Origin: Spirochaetales bacterium
Lineage (GTDB): Bacteria > Spirochaetota > Spirochaetia > SZUA-6 > RPPD01
Length of the DNA stretch: 64,000 nucleotides
NCBI GenBank assembly: GCA_016934415.1
Contig: JAFGSW010000003.1
Coordinates: forward strand, 1 to 64,000
Direction of reading: 5' to 3'
Position numbers and translations under genes: made by a program. The stretch's first letter is position 1. Every line of letters starts with the position of its first letter. Positions 9,130-16,900 of the stretch are shown here, piece after piece. The notes beneath the pieces were generated by a model. It made no database searches, was not told the DNA's origin, and worked only from the letters and a program-made list of their open reading frames with translations.

Positions 9130-9215
9130 ACCATGGATAATACGGATGGGAACGGATTACACGGATGGGGAAAGAAGGGAATAAAAACTACGGATGAGCG
9201 AGCACGCCATCGTAT
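9125..9215 (+). repeat. Family A repeat arm at the 3' end of rarA
   Basis: Starting with the last codon and stop of rarA the sequence reads AACCATGGATAATACGGATG, GGAACGGATTACACGGATGG and then AAACTACGGATGAGCG. Its inverted partner is at 9655-9775. Confidence 0.8.
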
Positions 9216-9263
9216 CAGATGAGGAAGAGGGTGGAGAACTTTCATTTTGTAGAGGGATTGAAC

Positions 9264-9650
9264 ATGAAAATCCATATTTTTGTTTTGGTGATTATCCTTT
9301 CATCGAATATGGTATCGTGTTTTTGTTCCAACGGGCAATTAATTTCTGAAGAATCGCCACCGCATAAATAAAGCGGTAGAGTTACAATTCAAGAAACGGA
9401 TGAAAAAATATTATTCTACATCGAAACAGTAATGAATCCAAAAAACTATTTCTTTTATAGGATACACGCCATCCCTAATGATGGGAGTCGGCTGCGGTTT
9501 TCTGGAGGCGAAATTACCATAATAAATATAAGCGATACGATTTTAGGTATTGAATATCAGAAAACAGCAAAAAATAATATAGCAATAACCGAAGGGATGA
9601 TCGAATTAGGAAACAAGTCCACAAACAGACATGAAGCATATATATTTGAG
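9264..9650 (+). pseudogene. AT-rich small lipoprotein gene, interrupted and truncated
   Basis: From ATG 9264 a 35-codon reading frame encodes a lipoprotein-like N-terminus (hydrophobic run, then NMVSCFCSN with a Cys at a lipobox-like site). It stops at TAA 9369, but the same frame reopens and encodes a plausible continuation (VTIQETDEKILFYIETVMN and onward) until it runs into a family A repeat around 9655. Base composition is much more AT-rich than the neighbours. I read it as an acquired gene damaged by one nonsense change and by loss of its 3' end at the repeat. It could also be two unrelated short ORFs. Confidence 0.45.
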
Positions 9651-9654
9651 ATTT

Positions 9655-9775
9655 TCTTTTTCTCTCTATCCGCGCTCATCCGCGTCCTATCCGTAGTTTT
9701 CCTTCCCCTCCTCATCCGTGTCATCCGTCCCATCCGTTCTCATCCGTGGTTCCCTTCTCCTCCTCCCACTTCGCC
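9655..9775 (-). repeat. Family A repeat arm, reverse orientation, entering a gene
   Basis: Reverse-arm words (CATCCGCGTCCTATCCGTAG, CATCCGTGTCATCCGTCCCA) continue into the 3' end of the minus-strand lipoprotein gene and supply its stop codon at 9721-9723. Confidence 0.8.
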
Positions 9776-10305
9776 TTTTCCCACACCTCGATGTAATCGA
9801 TCGTCATGCCGGACTCGCCGCGGGGGACCCGGGTGGAGAAGGCGGCGAATTGGAGGAACTCCTTGCCCGGCGCGTCGACGCGGAACTCGAGAACCTGGGG
9901 GCAGAAGTCGTAGCGGCGCGAGAGGGGGGGCGAGAGGTCGGCGACCGCCCGACCCACCGACAAAAAGAACTCGTCGTGCGCGGCGTCCTCGGCGCGGGCC
10001 CGTACCCGGGCGACATAGGCGCCCGGGGGGAGCACGAGGTCGAGGGAGCAGAAGGCGCGGGAGGTCCGGATCAGGACCGCCTGGCCGCCGCTCGCCTCGG
10101 GATCGTCGACGACGTCCGCGTCCGCCAACCTGAAGGTCTCGGCTTCGAAGACATATACGCCGTCGCGCGCCGCGGCCTTGAATGGTTTTTGTTCCGTTTG
10201 GCAGGAAATCGAGGCGAGCAATAGAACGATGAAAAATACCGTGCCAATTGCTTCTGGCAAGAGGCTTGAAACGAGCGGGTTCCTTTTTTCATGTACGGTG
10301 CTCAT
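9721..10305 (-). CDS. Lipoprotein of unknown function, possibly carbohydrate-binding-like
   Basis: About 194 residues from the ATG at 10303-10305; the ORF track's longer start lacks support. A hydrophobic signal around residues 18-36 ends in ASISC, a relaxed spirochaete-type lipobox, so the protein is probably membrane-anchored by lipid. The mature part (YVFEAETFRLADADVV, ASGGQAVLI, GAYVARVRARA) resembles the beta-sandwich carbohydrate-binding modules whose members begin with an EAE-like motif. The last ten residues (GTTDENGWDG) are encoded by the family A repeat, which also gives the stop. Function unassigned. Confidence 0.65.
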   Translation of the reverse strand: MSTVHEKRNPLVSSLLPEAIGTVFFIVLLLASISCQTEQKPFKAAARDGVYVFEAETFRLADADVVDDPEASGGQAVLIRTSRAFCSLDLVLPPGAYVARVRARAEDAAHDEFFLSVGRAVADLSPPLSRRYDFCPQVLEFRVDAPGKEFLQFAAFSTRVPRGESGMTIDYIEVWEKAKWEEEKGTTDENGWDG

Positions 10306-10476
10306 TCGAACTATATAGGTATTTATTCTTTTACTCGTTCGCCCTGTATTTCGTATTCCCATGTGTGCCTTCCAAGATTCCGTCATTGTGAATTTAATTC
10401 CCGGCGGGGGAGACGTCGGATGCATGCATCCGGCGCGCCCTCCCCAGCCGTAGCTCTCTTCCGGGAAGTAAAGTAT

Positions 10477-10794
10477 TTATTTGTCGGGTCCGTCCTTGGA
10501 GCCGGCCTCGGGTTTCTGCACCAGGACGATGATCTTCTGCATGAAGGAGCGGACATAGTCGCGGTCGATGGTGTAATGGATGCGGTGGCCTTCCCGGGAG
10601 GCGACGGCGATGCCCGCGGCCTTGAGTATTTTCAGGTGTTGGGACACGGCCGGCTGCGACATCTTCAATCTGGCGGAAATGGCGTTGACGCACATTTTGT
10701 CCCGGCTCTGCGCCAGGGCCAGGAAAATCTTGAAGCGGGTGGCGTCGCCGAGGGCTTTGTATATTTCGAAGGTCGGGGTGATCTCTTTCAGCAT
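10477..10794 (-). CDS. ArsR-family transcriptional regulator
   Basis: 105 residues. A winged helix-turn-helix typical of ArsR/SmtB: ALGDATRFKIFLAL, MSQPAVSQHLKILKAAGIA, GHRIHYTID. Only one cysteine is present (KMCVNAIS), so the classic ELCVCD arsenic site is absent; a different metal site, or regulation by something else, is likely. It is transcribed divergently from the split permease, and the shared region contains an AT-rich palindrome expected to be its operator. It likely represses the permease pair and perhaps itself. Confidence 0.9.
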   Translation of the reverse strand: MLKEITPTFEIYKALGDATRFKIFLALAQSRDKMCVNAISARLKMSQPAVSQHLKILKAAGIAVASREGHRIHYTIDRDYVRSFMQKIIVLVQKPEAGSKDGPDK

Positions 10795-10840
10795 GTTTCA
10801 CCAAGCGTATGCGAAAAATAGTTTTTTTTCAAGAGAAGGC

Positions 10841-10891
10841 TTGACGGGAGCTAAATATAATAATATAATAATATAATTATATTATAAGGAG
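10841..10891 (+). promoter_or_regulatory. Permease promoter with palindromic operator
   Basis: TTGACG at 10841-10846 and TATAAT at 10864-10869 are separated by exactly 17 bases. A perfect 18-bp AT palindrome (ATAATATAATTATATTAT, 10868-10885) starts inside the -10 and ends at the AAGGAG ribosome-binding site. This is the expected position for repression by the divergent ArsR protein. Confidence 0.7.
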
Positions 10892-10897
10892 AACGCT

Positions 10898-11377
10898 ATG
10901 TGGGTATTGGCGGCGGTGACGGCGGCGGCGCTTTTGGTTTCGACGATCGTGAACCGGAAGAAAACGTGGGAGGCGATCAAGAAGGGGATGAGGATGCTCC
11001 TCTCGCTCGCCTTCCCGTTTCTGACGGTGCTCATCGTCGTGTCGCTGGCGCTCATGTTCCTCACGCCCGAGTCGATCGCCGGCCTCCTGGGAGGGGCGGG
11101 TGACGGCTGGGCCGTCGCGGCGGCGGCGGTCGTCGGGTCGGTGACCCTCATCCCCGGCTTCGTCGCGTTTCCGCTCTGCGCCCTGCTCCTCCAGATGGGC
11201 GCCGCTTACTCCGTGGCGGCGGTGTTTCTCACCACCCTGATGATGGTGGGCGTCGTCACCCTGCCGCTCGAGGCGAAATACTTCGGCTGGAAGACTGCGC
11301 TCCTGCGCAACGCCTTGAGCCTGGCGGCCGCCGTCGTCGTCGGCCTCGGCATCGGACTGGCCTGGAGTTTCGTATGA
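10898..11377 (+). CDS. Permease, first half (ArsP/DUF318-like)
   Basis: 159 residues with about four transmembrane segments. It contains the characteristic IPGFVAFPL segment in the middle, and the hydrophobic block after it. I read it as the half-size form of the ArsP/DUF318 permease family, in which two adjacent genes together make a complete transporter. The stop overlaps the next start (ATGA). The substrate is unknown; full-size ArsP exports organoarsenicals, but that cannot be transferred here. Controlled by the divergent ArsR gene. Confidence 0.8.
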   Translation: MWVLAAVTAAALLVSTIVNRKKTWEAIKKGMRMLLSLAFPFLTVLIVVSLALMFLTPESIAGLLGGAGDGWAVAAAAVVGSVTLIPGFVAFPLCALLLQMGAAYSVAAVFLTTLMMVGVVTLPLEAKYFGWKTALLRNALSLAAAVVVGLGIGLAWSFV

Positions 11378-11943
11378 AGCAGTTCCTCAAGCGCAATGCG
11401 GCGCACATCGCCCTCGCCCTGGCCTTTGGCGTTTTCATCCTCGTCTCCTGGCTCGTTCCTTTGCCCGCGGGCAAGGAGGCGGCCGGCCGCTTCGCCTATT
11501 TTTTCCTCGAATTCGCCATGTTCGTCCCGCTTCTGTTCATCCTCGTCGGTCTGTTCGACGTCTGGTTTCCCAAGGCCGTGATCGAGCGCCATCTCGGTCC
11601 CGGTTCGGGGGCGAAGGGGATCTTCTGGGTCACCCTGCTCGCCATGCTGCAGGCCGGCCCGCTCTACGGCGCCTTCCCGATGGCGGGCGTGCTCTGGAAG
11701 AAGGGGGCGAGCCCGCGCAACATCTTCATCTACCTGGGCGCGTTCGCCACGCTGAAGGTGCCGATGCTCGCCTTCGAGAGCGGATTTTTGGGCCTGAAGT
11801 TCACGCTCCTGCGGACCCTCTTCACCGTCCCCCTCTTCATCGCCGTCGGCTTCCTCATGGAGCTCATCGTGGGCAAACGCGGCTTCAAGGTCACGCCGCC
11901 GGGGGAGGGGGGAGAAACTACGGAGTGCGCCAAGCAAGCTTGA
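11374..11943 (+). CDS. Permease, second half (ArsP/DUF318-like)
   Basis: 189 residues, about five transmembrane segments, with QAGPLYGAFPMAGVLWKKGA, a motif that mirrors the PGF motif in the first half. Translationally coupled to the preceding gene. The hydrophilic tail GEGGETTECAKQA lies in repeat-derived sequence: GAAACTACGGA is a family A word, and the rest belongs to another dispersed element. The native C-terminus probably ended near FKVTPP. Confidence 0.8.
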   Translation: MKQFLKRNAAHIALALAFGVFILVSWLVPLPAGKEAAGRFAYFFLEFAMFVPLLFILVGLFDVWFPKAVIERHLGPGSGAKGIFWVTLLAMLQAGPLYGAFPMAGVLWKKGASPRNIFIYLGAFATLKVPMLAFESGFLGLKFTLLRTLFTVPLFIAVGFLMELIVGKRGFKVTPPGEGGETTECAKQA

Positions 11944-12052
11944 CGCTTCTTGCCGGTGGAAGTCCCGAACGGAGTTCGGGCGCGCGGATGAAGAAAGGAA
12001 GGAAAATGCGGATGAGGAAGAAGGAACTATAAGGAATCCAGGAAACCAGGAA
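11912..12052 (+). repeat. Family A arm followed by a family B arm
   Basis: GAAACTACGGA, then a GCCGGTGGAAGTCCCGAACG element, GCGCGGATGAAG and AATGCGGATGAGG, then TATAAGGAATCCAGGAAACC. It joins the permease 3' end to the sppA remnant. Confidence 0.65.
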
Positions 12053-12100
12053 CGATAACGGCTGATAATTATGTAAAATATTCTGCACAAAATAAAATGA

Positions 12101-12649
12101 GTGAAGCGGACGGTCGAAGCGGGCAAGCCGGTCGTCGTTTCGATGGGGAACGTCGCCGCCTCGGGCGGCTACTACATCTCCGCCAATGCCACCCGCATCT
12201 TCGCGGAGCCCGCCACGATCACGGGATCGATCGGCGTTGTCTCCGTGGCGTTCAATTTCGCGGACACGCTCGCCAAACTCGGCATCCACACCGACGGCGT
12301 GCGCCTCTCGGAAAGCGGCGGCACGCTCGACCCGTTTGAACCGTTCCGCGAGCGTGACCTCGATCTCGTACGGGAGCAGGTCCAGGCGATGTACCAACGA
12401 TTCGTGGCGGCCGTCGCCCGGGGCCGGAAAATGGAGCCCGCCGCCGTCGAGGCTATCGGCAGCGGGCGGGTCTGGACCGGCCGCGAGGCGGTCGGCAACG
12501 GTCTGGTGGACGCCCTGGGCGATACCCGTCCTGACTCCATAAAAGCGATCGATGCGGCGCTCGGCCCGTACGCGCGGGAAGTGCTGGGTTTTATCGAGAT
12601 GGGAGTCGGACCGCTCTATTATTGTCCGTACACGCCTGCCGGCGAGTGA
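12101..12649 (+). pseudogene. C-terminal remnant of signal peptide peptidase SppA (long type)
   Basis: 182 codons from a GTG. It contains the catalytic-serine region SMGNVAASGGYYIS, then ITGSIGV, and LGIHTDGV and VWTGREAVGNGLVD, which match the C-terminal half of the 67-kDa E. coli-type SppA. That enzyme needs a lysine in its N-terminal half, which is absent here. There is no membrane anchor. Immediately upstream lies repeat DNA and an unrelated permease. I infer a decayed gene whose first half was lost at the repeat junction; a free-standing serine-nucleophile protein is a less likely alternative. Confidence 0.7.
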
Positions 12650-12654
12650 TCGGG

Positions 12655-12855
12655 AGGAATTTATAAGGAAGCCAGGAGGGAAGGAAGCCAGGAATTGAAA
12701 AAGAGATTTTAAAAAATAATTAAAATATCGTAGATGAAAAAGCAGTCTTTCTCTGTTTTTTATTGCGGCCATTGGAATTATCGAACTTTATACTTTCCAT
12801 TTTCTCCTCTATCTTTTCCTGGATTCCTTTCCTCCTGGTTTCCTTAAAAATTCTT
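12655..12855. repeat. Inverted pair of family B repeat arms
   Basis: TTTATAAGGAAGCCAGGAGG at about 12660 and the inverse CCTTTCCTCCTGGTTTCCTT ending at about 12846 enclose an AT-rich core of about 110 bases. The arms are complementary for about 30 bases with few mismatches. Confidence 0.8.
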
Positions 12856-12881
12856 ATCGAGAAAATCGTGCGTAAGTGAGT

Positions 12882-13973
12882 CTACGCCGGCAATGTGAAC
12901 CAGAAGGTATTCCCCCGCCCGAGTTCGCTTTCCACTCCGATTTTACCGCCGTGGGCCTCCACGGCGAGTTTGCAGAAGGTGAGACCCAGGCCCGTCGAGT
13001 GCGTCTGGTCCTGCCCGAGCGTGCCGATTTGGCCGAATTTTTCGAAGATTGTCCGGTAGGACTCGGGCGGGAGGGGCGGTCCCGAATCGGATACTTCAGC
13101 CCGGACGCCGTATGCGGCGGTCCGCGCCGACACGAGGATCCTGCCGCCGGTCGGGGTGAACTTGACGGCGTTGCCGACGAGGTTGTCGAGCACCCGCCGG
13201 ATAAGGGCCGGATCCGCCCTGAGCTGCGCCGGCGCTCCCTCAAGGGTCAGGTTGAGGTTTTTCTTTTCGGCAAGGGGGCGATAGGCGCCGAGCGAAACCC
13301 CCGCCAGATCATAGAGGTCGCACTCGATGGGGTTGATCGGCATTTTCCCCTCCTCGAGGCGATTGACGTCGAGCAGGGCGTCGATCATCTCCATGAGCGC
13401 TTCGGCGCCGTGCCAGGCCGCCTCCAGGCCCGAGGCGCTCACGGGGCGGCCGGAATCCACCGCGATCCGGGTGAGCTCGAGGTTGCCCAGGATCACGGTG
13501 AGGGGCGAGCGCATGTCGTGCACCACCATGTGGATGAGATCGTCACGCAGCTTCTCGACTTCCCGCAGCCGTGTGTACTGTTCCCGGAGCGCCTTCTCCA
13601 GGCGATGGCGATGGAGGGCCATCTCGACGGTGATGTGGAGCTCGCGGTCCCGGACCGGCTTCACGAGGTAGCTGTACGGTGCCGTGACCTTGGCGCGTTT
13701 GAGAGTCTCCTCGTCGGTATAGGCGGTGAGGTAGAGCACGGGCACGTCCTGCCGGGCCTGGATCAGCTCCGCCGCGCCGATACCGTCGAGCTTTCCCGCC
13801 AGCCTTATGTCCATGAGAATGAGATCGGGGGGGCTTGAGCCCGCCCGATCGACCGCCTCCTCGCCGGTCGCCGCGGGGGGCGGTACGCGGTAGCCGAGCC
13901 CCGAAAGCTTGTCGCACAGCGCCTCGGCCGAGATCACGTCGTCCTCGACCACCAGGATCCTCTCCTCGCTCAC
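12882..13973 (-). CDS. Response regulator receiver-histidine kinase
   Basis: 363 residues from a GTG at 13971-13973 that overlaps the upstream kinase stop as GTGA; the longer ORF in the track is a shadow frame. Residues 1-125 are a receiver domain (LVVEDD, phosphoacceptor Asp in LILMDIRL, Thr in YLTAYT, Lys in LVKPVRD). Residues about 145-215 are a HisKA domain with HDMRSPLTVILGN. Residues about 240-360 are the HATPase (N box DNLVGNAVKF, G box STGLGLTFCK). No membrane segment. It likely receives phosphate from the partner kinase and relays it onward. No output domain is in the operon. Confidence 0.9.
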   Translation of the reverse strand: MSEERILVVEDDVISAEALCDKLSGLGYRVPPPAATGEEAVDRAGSSPPDLILMDIRLAGKLDGIGAAELIQARQDVPVLYLTAYTDEETLKRAKVTAPYSYLVKPVRDRELHITVEMALHRHRLEKALREQYTRLREVEKLRDDLIHMVVHDMRSPLTVILGNLELTRIAVDSGRPVSASGLEAAWHGAEALMEMIDALLDVNRLEEGKMPINPIECDLYDLAGVSLGAYRPLAEKKNLNLTLEGAPAQLRADPALIRRVLDNLVGNAVKFTPTGGRILVSARTAAYGVRAEVSDSGPPLPPESYRTIFEKFGQIGTLGQDQTHSTGLGLTFCKLAVEAHGGKIGVESELGRGNTFWFTLPA

Positions 13974-16900
13974 GATACGGTTCCTCCCCTTGTCCTTTTG
14001 AATACGATTCGAAATGTCGTGCCGGCGCCCGGCCGGCTTTTCACGGTAATCTCTCCGGCGAGTTGTTTGCAGAACATGTTGACGAGCCGGATTCCGAGCG
14101 TATCGGCGCTGTAGATGTCCCAGTTTTCGGGCAGGCCCCGGCCGTTGTCCGATACCTCGAGAACGATGCCGTCGCCGTCCGGCGCGAGACTGACGCCGAT
14201 CCGGTTGTTTTTCGCGCCCTCTTCGAACGCGTATTTCATGGCATTGGAAACGAGCTCGTTCATGATGAGCCCGCAGGGGACGGCCTGGTCGATGTCGAGG
14301 GCCAGGTCGCCGACGGTGAGGGCGAGGCGCGTGGACTTGACGCCGTAGGTCTGGGAGAGATCGACCATCAGGTCGGAGAGATAGGCGTTCATGTCCACCG
14401 TCGACAGGTCCCAGGAGCGGTAGAGGTGCTCGTGAATGCGCGCCATCGACTGGATGCGGTTTTGGCTGTCGCGGAAGGCGGCCACCGCCTGGCGGTCCTT
14501 CAAGAGCTTGGCCTGGAAGTAGATGAGGTTCGAAATGGTGTTGAGGTTGTTCTTGACCCGGTGGTGGATTTCGCGGATAAGAGCCTCTTTCTCTCCCAGG
14601 CCCCGGCGGAGCTGTTCCTCCGCCTCCTTGCGGACGGTCACGTCCTGTTTGGCGCCGATGAGCCGGATCGCCGATCCGTCGGCGTCGCGGATGATGACGT
14701 AGTCTTCGGTGATCCAACTCCGGCCCCCGTCGCCGTGGACGATGCGGTACTCGCTGCCCCAGTGCTCGTCCCGGGAGGCGAGCGCCGTCTCCAGCGACGA
14801 CCGCACCGCCTCGCGGTCTTCCGGGGCCACGAGCTCGGAGAGGTAGCGGTCGAGGGTGACCTCCGTGTCGGGGGAAAGGCCGTGGATATCGGCGCAGGTG
14901 GAGTCCCAAATGAGCTCGCCCGTCGTCACGTCGGTTTCCACGATGCCGATCTGGGCCGAGCGCGTGGCCAGCCGGAGCCGCGTCTGGCTTTCCGTGAGGG
15001 CCTCGGCCATACGGGTCGACGTTTGGAGCGCCTCTTCGGCGCGCTGGCGCTGGGCGGTGGCGGTCTCCATAAGCTTGATGGCCGCCTCGCGGGAGCGCTC
15101 CAGTTCCTCGGTGCGTTGATCCACGAGCTCCTCCAGGTGCTCGCGGTAGAGGTCGAGCTCCGTCTCGGCCTGCTTCCGGTCGAGGAGGTTGACGATCATG
15201 TCGCCGATGAGGCCGAGGAGGGTGACAAGCTGAGCCGGCCACTCGGCCTCGCTCCCCGTCTCCCCGTACACGCCGACCGCTCCGATGAGCTCGCCGCTCC
15301 GGAAGAGGGGCGCGAGCGCGAAGGGCCGGAACCCGTACTTTTCCGCCAGCTCCCGCTCTCCGTTCTCTTCGGGCGGGTAGTCGGCGAGCCGGGAAACGGA
15401 CACGGCCCGGTTGCGGCTCAAAGATTCGAGGTGGAACTCACGGATGCCGACCGGAGGGTGCGGGCCCATGGTGAACTGGGAATCCTCGGGCGATGCGCAC
15501 CATTCGTGGGTGTTGGTCACCGTCGTTCCGTCGGGGGTGACGACGAAGAGCGATCCCAGGCGGGCGCCGGCGAACAGCGTCGTCTTTTTCAGCGCCAGTT
15601 TGATGGCGGCGTCGATCTGGTCGAACGACACGTTGACGAACTCGGCGGAGATCTCGGCGGCGAGCCGCTCGACCTCAAGCCTTCGGGTGAGCTCCTCCTC
15701 GGCGGTGACCCGCTCGGTGACGTCGGGAAAGACCGTCAGGGCGGCGATGATCTCGCCCTCGGAATTCCTCACCGGCGCGGCGCTCACCTGCTCCCAGCGG
15801 ACGGACCCGTCCTTGCGCCGCAGCCGATATAATTCGTTTTTGGTCGTCTCGCCGTTCAAGGCCCGCATCAGGGGCATGCGTGACAATGGGATCGGATTGT
15901 TCAGGACATCGAAGGTCTCCCAGCTGGGGGATAAATCGTTCACCTTTTGACCTATGTGGTCGAGCTCGGCTTCGGCCCTGAGGATCTCGATCGCCGCCCG
16001 GTTCGTCATTCGAAACACATTGTCCGGCGCGGAGGCCAGGACCATGGGAATGGGCGTCTCCTGGAAGGCCGTTTCCAGGATGGCCCGGGCCTCGGCGAGA
16101 TCCTTTTCCAATTTCTTCTGCTCCGAGATGTCGACGATCATTCCGCGCAGGCCACGGGGACGTTCGTTTTCCAAGATCGGCGCCGAATAGGCGAGCGCGG
16201 GAAAGACGGTGCCGTCCTTACGGAGGGCCAGGTACTCGGTCCCGGTTATTTTCTCGCCTTTCAGAATGCGCCCGACGACCTCCCGCAGGCGGTCGCGGTC
16301 GCCGGGGACGACGGCGTCAAAGACGGAGAAACCGCCTCGCACATCTTCCATGGTGTAGCCGGTCGCCTCGAATCCGCTCCGGTTGACGTAAATGAGCTTG
16401 CCTTCAATATCCGCCTCGTATATCGTCTGCGGCAGCAACTCGGCCAGGTCGCGGAACCGCGCCTCGCTCCGCTTGAGCGCGTCCTCGGCCTCCCGGCGCT
16501 CGGTGATGTCCAGGACCTGGGTGACGAAATGCAGGGGCCGGCCGCGCCGGTCCCGTACGAGCGCGGAACTCACCAACCCCCAGATGACGATTCCGTCCGT
16601 GCGGACGTACCGCTTCTCGAGATTGAACATCTCGCGTTCGCCGTTCAGGGTCGCCCTTGCCAGCTCCGCGCCGAGCGGGCGGTCCTCGGGCAGCGTGACG
16701 TCCTGGAATGTCTTCGCCTGAAGCTCTTCCTCGGTGTACCCGAGCATGCTGCAGAAGGCGGGATTCGCCTTCCGAAATCGGAAATCGAGACCCACGATCA
16801 CGAAGCCGCCCGCCGAATGCTGGAACATGAGCCTGAATCGCTCCTCGCTCCGGATGAGAGCTTCTTCGGCCTCCCTTCGTTCGGTGATGTCGCGGAAGTT

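Noticed and set aside
12882-15242. 786-residue ORF spanning the REC-kinase and part of the upstream kinase
   Set aside because: Its first half is a shadow frame of the giant kinase; the real gene starts at the GTG at 13973 where a receiver domain begins.
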